Part shown: positions 1-7,598 of the stretch, piece by piece
Position numbering within the stretch: position 1 is the first letter of the stretch
Layout of the letters: every line of letters begins with the position of its first letter
Origin: Anaerolineae bacterium
GTDB lineage: Bacteria; Chloroflexota; Anaerolineae; Aggregatilineales; UBA2796
Assembly (NCBI GenBank): GCA_019637555.1
Contig: JAHBVK010000015.1
Location: 49,507 to 113,506, forward strand
Direction: 5' to 3'
Length of the DNA stretch: 64,000 nucleotides
Notes under the pieces: model-generated
The model's database searches: none
The model's input: the letters and a program-made list of their open reading frames with translations, nothing else
Told to the model about the DNA's origin: nothing
Program-made: the position numbers and the translations under genes

Positions 1-434
1 GTTAGTTCATCGGCAGTGCCATCCTGATCGGTGTCGCGTAATCGGTAGATCATCGTGTCTGCTGAGACAAACCACGACTCCGTCTCTGCGTCGTATGCTA
101 ATCCGAATGGCTGTTCAGGCAGACTAACAGCGAACGGTTCTGGCTCAGAGAAGTAACCGTCTGCGCGTGGGCTAACCGACCATACCGCATTCTCTGCTGG
201 ACGAGTAAAGTATAGGCTGCCGTCTGGAGTGAAGGCTAAACCCGCAATCGAGATAATTCCCGGTGTAGAAGGTACTTGTACAACAGTCTCAAGGCAGGTT
301 TCAGGCGGGAAATAGACCCATTCAACGCGCTGCAAACACTTTGGTTGTGAGTCTGCTTTCGAAATGGAGAATGCTGAGGAACTCACCGCCAACGTAACTA
401 ACATAGTAAGCAGTGCACCTCGCCATCTGTTCAC
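1..434 (-). CDS. Secreted beta-propeller (sugar dehydrogenase-like), partial
   Basis: The 5' part (144 codons) of a leftward gene cut by the window edge. It begins at a GTG whose last two bases lie in the TGA of the upstream SGNH hydrolase gene, so the two are probably translationally coupled. Residues 1-28 look like a signal peptide: positive start, hydrophobic core, then an Ser/Ala-rich cleavage region. After that come propeller-type segments such as GLAFTPDGSLYFTRP and PFGLAYDAETESW, and a DTDQDG calcium-loop-like stretch. These resemble the blades of glucose/sorbosone dehydrogenase-type (PQQ) or NHL propellers. The catalytic part lies outside the window, so the enzyme class is an inference. 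Confidence 0.6.
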   Translation of the reverse strand, partial: MNRWRGALLTMLVTLAVSSSAFSISKADSQPKCLQRVEWVYFPPETCLETVVQVPSTPGIISIAGLAFTPDGSLYFTRPAENAVWSVSPRADGYFSEPEPFAVSLPEQPFGLAYDAETESWFVSADTMIYRLRDTDQDGTADEL

Positions 435-1618
435 GAGACTAATCCGTGGTCGCGCAAAAACTGGCTGACCGCTGACGCTACAACGCGGTTGCCAATCTCG
501 TTTAGATGGGTATCCGTTGAAAAAAATACTTGCATATTTTGATTAGCTTGCGCTTGCAATACAGGCAGTAGATCAAGACAATCAATCTGCTGTGCTTTGC
601 AAAAGTCAAGTATCCGCCGCCGAGGTTCTGCGATTTTCGCCAATTCTTCTGCACCTATTTTCGGCTGTGTTAGTCGTTCGTACACTTCTTCTTTCGCAGG
701 CATCACAATCATCACGAAGGCGCCTCCATTCTTCTGCACCACATCGCGTGTTTCCAAAATTGCCTGCTGCGAAAGCTCTTCACCTTCCTGATTGCGAGCC
801 TGTGTCATATCGAACGAGTCGCGGATGTAGCGCTGCCCGAAGTAGATATCCACGCCTTGATCGATAACGCGGTAAGGATCGGTAAATAGTTCTACACCTG
901 CATCGCGGCGGGTGAGTGCATCGATCAACGCAAAGAGACCAGAGTTTTGCAGTAACCACAGTTGTAAGGCACTGCGTTCCGGCATAGATGTGACCTCAGT
1001 GTTTGGCGGCGTTTTCGCCCTCCCTTCAGAGCGCGCCAAGCCATAATCATCATTGAAATCGTTGCCAAAGAACTGCCACAACACGATCTTAGGCTGCTGC
1101 AAACCTAATTCCGGCTTTGCCACGAAATCATAGAAAATACGCGCATGGCTGATCGATCCGGTAACTGGCTGACCAAGATCGGCGAACGAGATACCAGTTT
1201 CAGCAGAGAGTAAAGTGACCCAACAGTTATCTATCGAGGTAAAACAAAAGGTGTGCGAGTCGCCTACCACGACCGCAGGTACACGCCCGTCTTCGGGTTG
1301 CGGAGATCGAAAGCCGACCCGTCCGCCCCACCACGAGTATGAACTAACAGGAAATAGAACCGTCGGACTGCCCGCTTGAGTGAGATTTTCCGCACCGGGT
1401 CGAACGATGTATTGATAGCGTTCATCAGGTTGCCATAGAGGAGGAGGGGCTAATCGGGCATCGCTGAACGGTGTAACGTGAACATCGCGCAGCGCGATCT
1501 GCAGGTTTTGTGGCAGTGCAGGATACAGCGCACGAATAGCAATCTCGGCGACAAGAATGGCAATGCCGACGCCAAAGCAGATCAATGCCAGTCTGGTAGT
1601 TAGTCGCCGCAAAGTCAT
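431..1618 (-). CDS. Membrane-anchored SGNH/GDSL hydrolase-like protein
   Basis: 395 aa. An N-terminal transmembrane helix or uncleaved signal (about residues 8-30) is followed by an extracytoplasmic domain. SGNH signatures are visible: GDSH at 119-122 (nucleophile Ser121), GND at 184-186 for the oxyanion Asn, and DTH at 369-371 for the Asp-His pair. This layout matches SGNH enzymes that deacylate or acetylate surface polysaccharides, such as AlgX/AlgJ-like proteins. The substrate cannot be told from sequence. The stop overlaps the GTG of the downstream propeller gene by 4 bases. A small zinc-binding protein gene lies 30 bases upstream on the same strand. Confidence 0.75.
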   Translation of the reverse strand: MTLRRLTTRLALICFGVGIAILVAEIAIRALYPALPQNLQIALRDVHVTPFSDARLAPPPLWQPDERYQYIVRPGAENLTQAGSPTVLFPVSSYSWWGGRVGFRSPQPEDGRVPAVVVGDSHTFCFTSIDNCWVTLLSAETGISFADLGQPVTGSISHARIFYDFVAKPELGLQQPKIVLWQFFGNDFNDDYGLARSEGRAKTPPNTEVTSMPERSALQLWLLQNSGLFALIDALTRRDAGVELFTDPYRVIDQGVDIYFGQRYIRDSFDMTQARNQEGEELSQQAILETRDVVQKNGGAFVMIVMPAKEEVYERLTQPKIGAEELAKIAEPRRRILDFCKAQQIDCLDLLPVLQAQANQNMQVFFSTDTHLNEIGNRVVASAVSQFLRDHGLVS

Positions 1619-1648
1619 AGGAATTGCTGCTCTAATGCGTCGTGCCGT

Positions 1649-1897
1649 TTAGCTAATCCACTCACGGCGTGCAGGGTCCCAACTGCGGTGCAGATAGGCG
1701 TTCTTGCATGTACGGCAAACTCTACCGCTATCCAACTGCCGCGAGTCTTTCCAGCGCCAGCGTACGATTGCTCCATGATACTTACAATAGGGACGCTGAC
1801 ACACGGGGCAATAATCACCCTCATCCAATCCCGATTCTCCGTAACGAGTCTTTTCCTCGGCGTTACTATCACATATATGGCAATACGGTACGCGCAT
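1649..1897 (-). CDS. Small zinc-ribbon protein of unknown function
   Basis: 82 aa with cysteine/histidine pairs spaced like a double zinc site: CHIC near residue 6, CPVC near 31, CKYH near 38, then CRTC near 60 and a late His. The order resembles a miniature treble-clef or FYVE/B-box-like knuckle. I know no named family for it. No membrane segment is seen. The Shine-Dalgarno is weak (AAGG about 12 bases from the ATG). The gene sits between the RNase Z-like gene and the SGNH hydrolase gene, all leftward. Cysteine spacing and lack of a competing frame favour a real gene. Confidence 0.55.
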   Translation of the reverse strand: MRVPYCHICDSNAEEKTRYGESGLDEGDYCPVCQRPYCKYHGAIVRWRWKDSRQLDSGRVCRTCKNAYLHRSWDPARREWIS

Positions 1898-1968
1898 AAC
1901 TTGAGTTACCTTGTCTCCTAACAGTCAACAATACCGTCCAGCTCTCTGTCACGGCATCTACGTCCACG

Positions 1969-2976
1969 CTACGTTTCCTCGTCGTCTACCCCTTCAAGCG
2001 CTAAGTCGTTCTCAGCAGTCGGAATATGTCCACGACTCGGAGAAATTCGTTCTACAGGCTTATCTTTACTGATCACGAAGCGATCAAAGTCCCGGGCAAC
2101 ATAAGTATTGGGGAAGATTGCCCTCGCTTCGGCAATCACATCTCGTTCGCGACTGCGATGCGAGATATGGGTGAGTATCAGAGTTTTCACATTGGCTTCC
2201 ACTGCCAGTTGTGCCGCTTGCGCGGCTGTCATATGTCCGAACTGTCGTGCCATTTCGGTTTCTGAAGCCAGATAAGTCGACTCGATCACCAGTGCATGGG
2301 CATCACGCACATACTGCACAATATTATCGGTTCGCCCGACATCGCCTATATGGACATAGCGTGTACCCGGCAGATCGGGACCCAATACATCATCTGGTCG
2401 GATCAATCGACCATCCGCCAGCGTGATCGATTCTCCGCGCACCAGTTTTGCACGCTCCGGTCCCATCGGGATACCAAGTGCCGTAGCTTTCTCATTCAGA
2501 AACGGACGCTTCGGGTTTTCTTGAAAGATGAACCCGAAGCAGCCCGGACCACGATGCGTTACCGGAAACGCGCTGATGGTGAAATCCTTGTCCTCGAAAA
2601 ACACGCCCGTTTTAAGTTCGTAGAGATCAATAGGATGTTGAACATGCTCATCACGCAGTACGATGTTGAAGATCAGGTCGTGAATACGCTCAAGCGCCCA
2701 ACGTCCGCCGTAAATCTCCAGTGCGTCCATGTTTTCCCAGCGCACTAAGGTGGAGAGTAACCCGCCGAGTCCATAGATGTGATCGAGGTGTCCGTGCGTG
2801 ATCAGCACGCGATTCAGCCGCCGGAATCCAATTCCACTCCGCAGAATCTGCCGCTGCGTTCCCTCGCCACAGTCAAGCAGGAAGCGGTAATCCTTGACCA
2901 TGATAACGTGTGCGGCTAACCCACGATGTACAGACGGCGCAGAAGCCGCCGTACCGAGAAACAATACTTCAAACAT
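1969..2976 (-). CDS. rnz: Ribonuclease Z-like metallo-beta-lactamase-fold hydrolase
   Basis: About 335 aa from the ATG at 2976; a GTG at 2982 would add two residues. tRNase Z enzymes cut the 3' trailer of tRNA precursors. The metal-binding motif THGHLDH lies near residues 60-66. Other family marks are LDCGEGTQ before it, then HIGDVGRTD, IESTYL and a final LILTHISHR, in the right order. Length is close to the 300-330 aa short form. The C-terminal 30 residues are acidic and unlike the core. It lies 6 bases after the GT39 gene and is probably cotranscribed with it. Confidence 0.85.
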   Translation of the reverse strand: MFEVLFLGTAASAPSVHRGLAAHVIMVKDYRFLLDCGEGTQRQILRSGIGFRRLNRVLITHGHLDHIYGLGGLLSTLVRWENMDALEIYGGRWALERIHDLIFNIVLRDEHVQHPIDLYELKTGVFFEDKDFTISAFPVTHRGPGCFGFIFQENPKRPFLNEKATALGIPMGPERAKLVRGESITLADGRLIRPDDVLGPDLPGTRYVHIGDVGRTDNIVQYVRDAHALVIESTYLASETEMARQFGHMTAAQAAQLAVEANVKTLILTHISHRSRERDVIAEARAIFPNTYVARDFDRFVISKDKPVERISPSRGHIPTAENDLALEGVDDEET

Positions 2977-2982
2977 AGTCAC

Positions 2983-5016
2983 TCATCTGGTCACAGTAAT
3001 CGGATCAAGAAAGATGCGGTTGCCGCGTGGCACACTATCATCGTAAACGGGGAACCGTTCATTGGTATCTCGCCGATATGCGCCCACAGAAACGAAGTAG
3101 CTACCCTCTGTGAAATCGGGGGGCAGTGGTGCGAAAGGAATTATCTGGATAAATATGTCTCGATTCCACAGAGTAGTAGCGTCAACGCTCAAAATATCAT
3201 TCTGCTGAATCGGGAACTGCTGCGGATCGCGCGCCAGGTGGGCGAAAATCTGCAAATCGGGTTCCTGTATTCCATCTACACGCCAGTAGGTAATCAGCGT
3301 AATTACGTCTCCGGGCTTAAACTGCTGTCCCGGCACGATCATATAGCCCTGAAACGTCAGGTTATAGCCCATCCGCAGGGGTAGGTGAGCGATCTCGGAA
3401 GTGCCTGACGAATCTGGAGACCAGTTTACGCGCCCCTCAGCCAGTCGCCCTAGTGTATCCGCCAATTGCTGCTCGACATTAATTTGTAGCACAGACGTGG
3501 GTGGCAAGCCCTGCACTGGCACATCAACTGAGTTTTGTACCCAATCCTTCAGCACAGGCGACATTACTGCCGCTGCATCTGGCTGCAAAAAGGCAACTCG
3601 CTGCGTTGCCCCACCCTTAGTGATGACTAATCCTGTCAGGCAATTACTGAAGCGTAGCCGGTTGGTCGTTCGATGCATCATCAACCGCAGCAGTTGAGGA
3701 TCGGATAGGCTGTCATTTTCCAGATTGAATGTACATACAGAGGTGGTCAATTCATCATTGTTACGATCCAACCACGCTGCCAAATATCCAAGGGAGGCAT
3801 TATATTCCTGTCCTATTTGTGGGTGCGTCTGCCAACTACCAAATAGCGTCCGAATGCCAAGATAAGCACTTGCCGCTGTAATAACCACAAATAACAAGGC
3901 GACGCTCACATTTCGCATTGGATAGCGATAGTGCAGTACATTCTCAACCAGCCATTGTGCACCCAACCCTACCAACAATGCTAATGCTGGTAGCGCTAGG
4001 ATCATATTGGTGAAATCCGGCGGGGTTCTGCTCCACATGGCGGGCATCAAGCCAAAGAGCAAAGCCAATAGACAGAACGCCATATTCGCTGCACGACGCC
4101 GATCTATCGCCACGATAAACCCCATGATCAGCAGCGCTGCCGCCAAAATACCGATCAGTGGATCACCGGGGAAATTATGCTGGATCGCCAGATCGCCGCG
4201 CACCAATACTGCCAATATTGTATTCACCACACTGTTTACAAATCCGCCAATGCTTTCTGGATGATTGATCCAGATAGTGTAGAGTCCGCTGAGACGTGGC
4301 GAGCGCAGAGTGAAGGTCAGATAAGGGATCGCTAGAATGATTGTGATCACCAACGCGAACCATGCAGCAGTAAACAAGCGGCGTGAGACAGGTTGGCGGG
4401 TAAACCGCAGAAACAGGAAGTAGACAACGATAAATGGGATAAAGAACAAACCCGTCCAATGCGTGTATGCCATTGCGGCTGTTAAGACGCCCAGCGCCAT
4501 ATAAGAGCGCGTTTGTGGTGATTCAGGTTCGATAACTTGCCGCAAATGCACCGCATTGACAAATGCTAGCAGCGCTCCCGCTGCCAGTGGAAATAGCAAT
4601 GTTTCTCGAATGGCGGAACGTGCCAGTAATAATGGATAGAGACTGACAGCGATCACTGCTGCAGCAACTAACCCTGCTAGCGATCCGAACAGGCGTCGTC
4701 CTAGCGTGTATACCAGCGCGATGCCGATCAAACCACCCCACACAGACATCATTCGCAGGTTCAGCGTTCCGTCTCCAAGCACACCGCTGACCAGCCCCTG
4801 CATTAACGGGTATAAGCCTTCATGCCCTTCTGCTGCTGTACCCACTTCATAGAACGACGCTATGTTCCCGTCTCGAACAGCTAGAGCGATACGCAGATCA
4901 GTGATTTCTTCTGTACTAAAACCCGCTGGTAGCCATGTAAGTCCGATGATGCGTAAAGCTGCCGCAAGTAGTAGAAGGAGAATGATCAGCAGAAGTGATG
5001 AAGTGAAACGATGCAA
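2983..5016 (-). CDS. GT39-type membrane glycosyltransferase
   Basis: 677 aa, starting at TTG with GAGGA 7 bases upstream. About ten or more hydrophobic helices fill residues 5-400; the rest is a soluble extracytoplasmic beta-rich domain. The first loop reads LPAGFSTEEI, in the place of the catalytic PPxFHxDE loop of PMT/ArnT-type (GT39/GT83) enzymes that use polyprenyl-phosphate sugars. Here Glu stands where Asp-Glu is usual. The acceptor is unknown. Two more GT-C proteins occur in this window, so the organism invests in cell-surface glycosylation. Adjacent to, and probably cotranscribed with, the RNase Z-like gene. Confidence 0.75.
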   Translation of the reverse strand: MHRFTSSLLLIILLLLLAAALRIIGLTWLPAGFSTEEITDLRIALAVRDGNIASFYEVGTAAEGHEGLYPLMQGLVSGVLGDGTLNLRMMSVWGGLIGIALVYTLGRRLFGSLAGLVAAAVIAVSLYPLLLARSAIRETLLFPLAAGALLAFVNAVHLRQVIEPESPQTRSYMALGVLTAAMAYTHWTGLFFIPFIVVYFLFLRFTRQPVSRRLFTAAWFALVITIILAIPYLTFTLRSPRLSGLYTIWINHPESIGGFVNSVVNTILAVLVRGDLAIQHNFPGDPLIGILAAALLIMGFIVAIDRRRAANMAFCLLALLFGLMPAMWSRTPPDFTNMILALPALALLVGLGAQWLVENVLHYRYPMRNVSVALLFVVITAASAYLGIRTLFGSWQTHPQIGQEYNASLGYLAAWLDRNNDELTTSVCTFNLENDSLSDPQLLRLMMHRTTNRLRFSNCLTGLVITKGGATQRVAFLQPDAAAVMSPVLKDWVQNSVDVPVQGLPPTSVLQINVEQQLADTLGRLAEGRVNWSPDSSGTSEIAHLPLRMGYNLTFQGYMIVPGQQFKPGDVITLITYWRVDGIQEPDLQIFAHLARDPQQFPIQQNDILSVDATTLWNRDIFIQIIPFAPLPPDFTEGSYFVSVGAYRRDTNERFPVYDDSVPRGNRIFLDPITVTR

Positions 5017-5047
5017 ACGACTATCCTCGGGACTTTCAAACTTAAAT

Positions 5048-5557
5048 TCATAGCGCAGTAGCGACAGCGGTGCAGAGCAATACCACTACACCGAGTACTG
5101 TGTTCAACACAATAAAACGGCGCTCTCGACGACGCAGTGATTGCACATCATAGTTAGGCAAGGTCTTGCCTTGGCTGGCATACAACTTGGCGCGCTCGAT
5201 CGCCGGGACGATACCGAATTGCATGATGCCGCCGACCAATACCATACCGATCACAGCAATATGTTTGAGCAGTATGGCGCGACTCCAATCGTTATTCACG
5301 GCAAGAAAGCCTTCGTAATTGGGATCGCGTGTCATTTGGTACAAGCCAGTCACTACCAGTGTAACCAGACTCAGGTTTGCTAATGGATCGAAACGCGCAC
5401 GCAGTCGATCCAGAAATTCTACTAAGCCAGTTATGGCAGCCATGCGCTTCCGCGCTTCGGGCATAATCAAGATAGACGCCAAGATCAACCCGCCGAGCCA
5501 GATGGCAGTTGCCAGAAGGTGCAAGAATAAGCTGATAACCAGTAACCAGTCAATCAT
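5048..5557 (-). CDS. CopD-like / DUF4149-type membrane protein
   Basis: 169 aa from the ATG at 5557. An upstream in-frame extension of 27 residues has no membrane character and is left out. Four hydrophobic helices are visible. The first carries HLLATAIWLGG, typical of the CopD copper-resistance fold, where His residues face the membrane. Full CopD proteins are longer; this is the single-domain type. Copper transport is possible but unproven, and a haem or quinone role is equally open. It lies 31 bases upstream of the GT39 gene on the same strand and is divergent from the thioredoxin gene. Confidence 0.65.
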   Translation of the reverse strand: MIDWLLVISLFLHLLATAIWLGGLILASILIMPEARKRMAAITGLVEFLDRLRARFDPLANLSLVTLVVTGLYQMTRDPNYEGFLAVNNDWSRAILLKHIAVIGMVLVGGIMQFGIVPAIERAKLYASQGKTLPNYDVQSLRRRERRFIVLNTVLGVVVLLCTAVATAL

Positions 5558-5682
5558 GGTGTGCTTGGCGCAAATACTTTGGCAGCGTGAACTAAACGCC
5601 GTGATTGTAGCGGAAAGTAGCAGATTTTGAACCGTCAACTTCGTGTTACACTTGCGAAAACGCCGTTGGAGGCTGGCTCAAG

Positions 5683-6381
5683 ATGGCACATTTATCCCTT
5701 AACTTAGTCAAAATTCTTGTTGTCCTGCTGGTCGCAATTAGCTCGATCAGTAGTTATCCCACTACCGCACAGGCACAGGATAAGGCGACGGAGATTTACA
5801 AACTTGCTAGGCAAGTCCATGAGCAAAATCTGGAGTATGAAGGCTATACCTATTGGGTACTCGGCGATCTGGGCGCTCCCGAAAACGCACAGCGTCCCCA
5901 AGGATTGAAGCCCGGAAGGAAGCTGCCGGCTTTTAGTTTTACTGAGTTTGACGGCACCAAAAAGTTCACTGACAAAACCTTAAAGCCACCTTACATGATC
6001 AATTTCTGGGCATCGTGGTGTGTGCCATGCCGCCTAGAGTTTCCTATGTTGTCAGAGGCTATCGAATCGGGAGATCTCGGCGTTCCCGTGTATTTCGTCA
6101 ATACAGGTGAATTGAGCAAGTCTGATGCTCGTTTATTCTTGCTCACCTATGCTGGCGACATCACCGTTCTGACGGATTCCCGTTCCAAGTTCGGTAATCA
6201 GGTAGGCTTAAATTTCATCCCTGTGACGATCGTTGTGGATGCCGACGGAAATATTCAGGCGTTGCAACCGGGAGGGCTAACGGAACTAACGCTCAAGTTC
6301 TTTGAGTTGATCGCAGCAAATCCCGGTGTCGGTGGTTTTGACCGTAATAATCCCGATAAAATGCCGACGCCTAAAAATTAA
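5683..6381 (+). CDS. TlpA-family secreted thioredoxin-like protein
   Basis: 232 aa. Residues 1-32 form a signal peptide ending TAQAQ. A short helical region follows, then a thioredoxin fold with the redox motif CVPC at 113-116 inside FWASWCVPCRLEF. The cis-proline region FIPVTIVVD is also visible. TlpA/ResA proteins reduce disulfides outside the membrane, often for cytochrome c or copper-site assembly; the CopD-like neighbour fits that loosely. GGAGG lies 10 bases before the ATG. An extended -10 (TG-T-TACACT, 5644-5652) is the likely promoter. A strong hairpin terminator follows. Confidence 0.85.
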   Translation: MAHLSLNLVKILVVLLVAISSISSYPTTAQAQDKATEIYKLARQVHEQNLEYEGYTYWVLGDLGAPENAQRPQGLKPGRKLPAFSFTEFDGTKKFTDKTLKPPYMINFWASWCVPCRLEFPMLSEAIESGDLGVPVYFVNTGELSKSDARLFLLTYAGDITVLTDSRSKFGNQVGLNFIPVTIVVDADGNIQALQPGGLTELTLKFFELIAANPGVGGFDRNNPDKMPTPKN

Positions 6382-6422
6382 GCTGCCTACTGGCATTGGC
6401 GCTTCATCCACATCTGTTTTGA

Positions 6423-6456
6423 CCCACAGTTCTCGGAACTGTGGGTTTTCTTTTTC
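6423..6456 (+). terminator. Rho-independent terminator after the thioredoxin gene
   Basis: A perfect 10-bp stem, CCCACAGTTC / GAACTGTGGG, with a TCG loop is followed by TTTTCTTTTTC. It starts 41 bases after the stop codon of the TlpA-like gene. Confidence 0.9.
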
Positions 6457-6655
6457 GTAATCTCGCTTAAACAGTGCTTTAACAATTTTCATAGCAGTCC
6501 ACTATGGCGTTTTCGCATTCTTGACCTTATAATGAGCAGCGATGCCCGGAAACATAAGATAGAGAGTCCAGTTACGGCGCTGGTCGGAACTGTTACCGCC
6601 GGGTGGGGTGTTGGGTGTTTGATTGTCGCACATGACATAACACACATCGCAAATC
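6457..6655. other. Gap with no gene seen
   Basis: About 200 bases between the terminator and the HNH gene leader. Open frames on the minus strand are short and have no recognisable content. A TATAAT lies at 6528-6533 with only a poor -35 (TGGCGT, 17-bp spacer), so it is a weak candidate for the HNH promoter. Confidence 0.4.
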
Positions 6656-6686
6656 CGGCGTAGACGCCGACCTCCGCGTAGGAGGG
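6656..6686 (+). promoter_or_regulatory. Tandem hairpins hiding the HNH gene ribosome-binding site
   Basis: Two small GC-rich hairpins follow one another. CGGCG-TAGA-CGCCG spans 6656-6669. CCTCC-GCGTA-GGAGG spans 6671-6685. The right arm of the second is itself the Shine-Dalgarno (GGAGGG, 6681-6686), 7 bases before the TTG start. Folding would therefore mask the ribosome site. Confidence 0.55.
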
Positions 6687-6693
6687 TTGACGT

Positions 6694-7239
6694 TTGCAAG
6701 GGCGTGTCCTTCTTCTCAACGGCAGCAGTTGGGAGCCGCTGGCGGTAGTTTCCGTTGCGCGGGCAATTAACCTGATCCTTTCAGGCAAAGCCATCGTAAT
6801 CGAAAACACTAGCAAGGTTCTCAAAACTGTCTCTACTACTTTCCCGGTTCCTTCCGTGATCGCCCTGCGGCGCTATATCAATGTGCCGCGTAGACGGGCG
6901 CATTGGAGTCGCAAAGGTGTGCTGGCGCGGGATAACTACACCTGCATTTACTGCGGTGTGCGTCCCAGCGATGTTCAGCGTAGCAAGCTGATGTCCAAGT
7001 CGGATTTCACCGTCGATCACGTTGTGCCTCGCTCTCGCGGAGGCAAGGATACGTGGACGAATACGGCTTGTGCCTGCTACGGTTGCAATCATCGCAAAGG
7101 TGATCGGATGCCTGCCGAAGCTGGCATGAAAATGGCGTGGGAGCCAAAGACTCCTCGCACAAGCTATCTGGTGATCGCTATTGGCAGCGGTCCTGAGGCT
7201 TGGAGACAGTACATCGAAGTTGGCGGAGACGAGTTTTAA
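6694..7239 (+). CDS. HNH endonuclease family protein
   Basis: 181 aa. It starts at TTG: an in-frame stop sits just upstream (6688-6690) and GGAGGG lies 7 bases away, so no other start is possible. Residues 1-65 form an N-terminal domain seen in stand-alone bacterial HNH proteins (LNGSSWEPLAVVS). The nuclease core has CIYC at 84-87, DHVVPRSRGG from 108, then C128, C131 and N132/H133 of the beta-beta-alpha-metal fold. These stand-alone proteins are widespread in Actinobacteria, Chloroflexi and Cyanobacteria, with poorly known function. A terminator begins at the stop codon. Confidence 0.85.
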   Translation: MQGRVLLLNGSSWEPLAVVSVARAINLILSGKAIVIENTSKVLKTVSTTFPVPSVIALRRYINVPRRRAHWSRKGVLARDNYTCIYCGVRPSDVQRSKLMSKSDFTVDHVVPRSRGGKDTWTNTACACYGCNHRKGDRMPAEAGMKMAWEPKTPRTSYLVIAIGSGPEAWRQYIEVGGDEF

Positions 7240-7275
7240 GAGGCGGCAGGCGTATCTACCGCCTCTTTTCTTTTC
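7240..7275 (+). terminator. Rho-independent terminator after the HNH gene
   Basis: GAGGCGG (7240-7246) pairs with CCGCCTC (7259-7265), extended by A-T pairs, and is followed by TTTTCTTTTC. It begins directly after the TAA. Confidence 0.9.
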
Positions 7276-7550
7276 TTGTTAACAGCTTCAGCGCGTCCCT
7301 AAATGGCTTAGTTGTAGGACGAAGCGGAAGATCAGTTGAGGCGAAAGCATGACGGCGTTTCATCCGACCATCATGCCTTAAACTCAACTATTTGTCCCTT
7401 TCTAACCAAATTCCAAATTTTGTCTACCATTTGCCATTTATTTGCCATTTTCGCCATAAAAAAATGGCAAAAATATTTCTTCTCACCCCAACTAAGAGGC
7501 GAGTCGGAAGATTCGCCTTTCCCTATATACCGATACGTTTCTACTGATTC
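7276..7550. other. Non-coding gap with AT-rich inverted repeats
   Basis: No convincing gene. An 86-codon open frame here has no ribosome site or recognisable features. The segment holds repeated TTTGCCATTT units (three near 7425-7450) whose complement AAAATGGCAA follows at 7461-7470, forming an AT-rich hairpin. A weaker one, AGGCGA / TCGCCT, spans 7497-7518. Confidence 0.45.
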
Positions 7551-7586
7551 CCCCTCTCCAATCCGAGTACGGATTAGGAGAGAGGG
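7551..7586. repeat. Palindromic element downstream of thrS
   Basis: CCCCTCTCC and ATCCG on the left pair with CGGAT and GGAGAGAGGG on the right around an AGTA loop, followed by ACAGGGGTGAGG. It lies at the 3' end of thrS and may protect or end its transcript, but there is no T-run on the thrS strand. From memory, similar CCCTCTCC-type palindromes recur in Chloroflexi genomes. Confidence 0.5.
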
Positions 7587-7598
7587 ACAGGGGTGAGG

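Noticed and set aside
6521..6533. TTGACC directly before TATAAT
   Set aside because: The two boxes touch, so they cannot form one promoter; only the TATAAT with a poor -35 remains.
7336..7596. 86-codon open frame after the HNH gene
   Set aside because: No ribosome site, covers a terminator-like AT hairpin and a palindromic element, and has odd composition.
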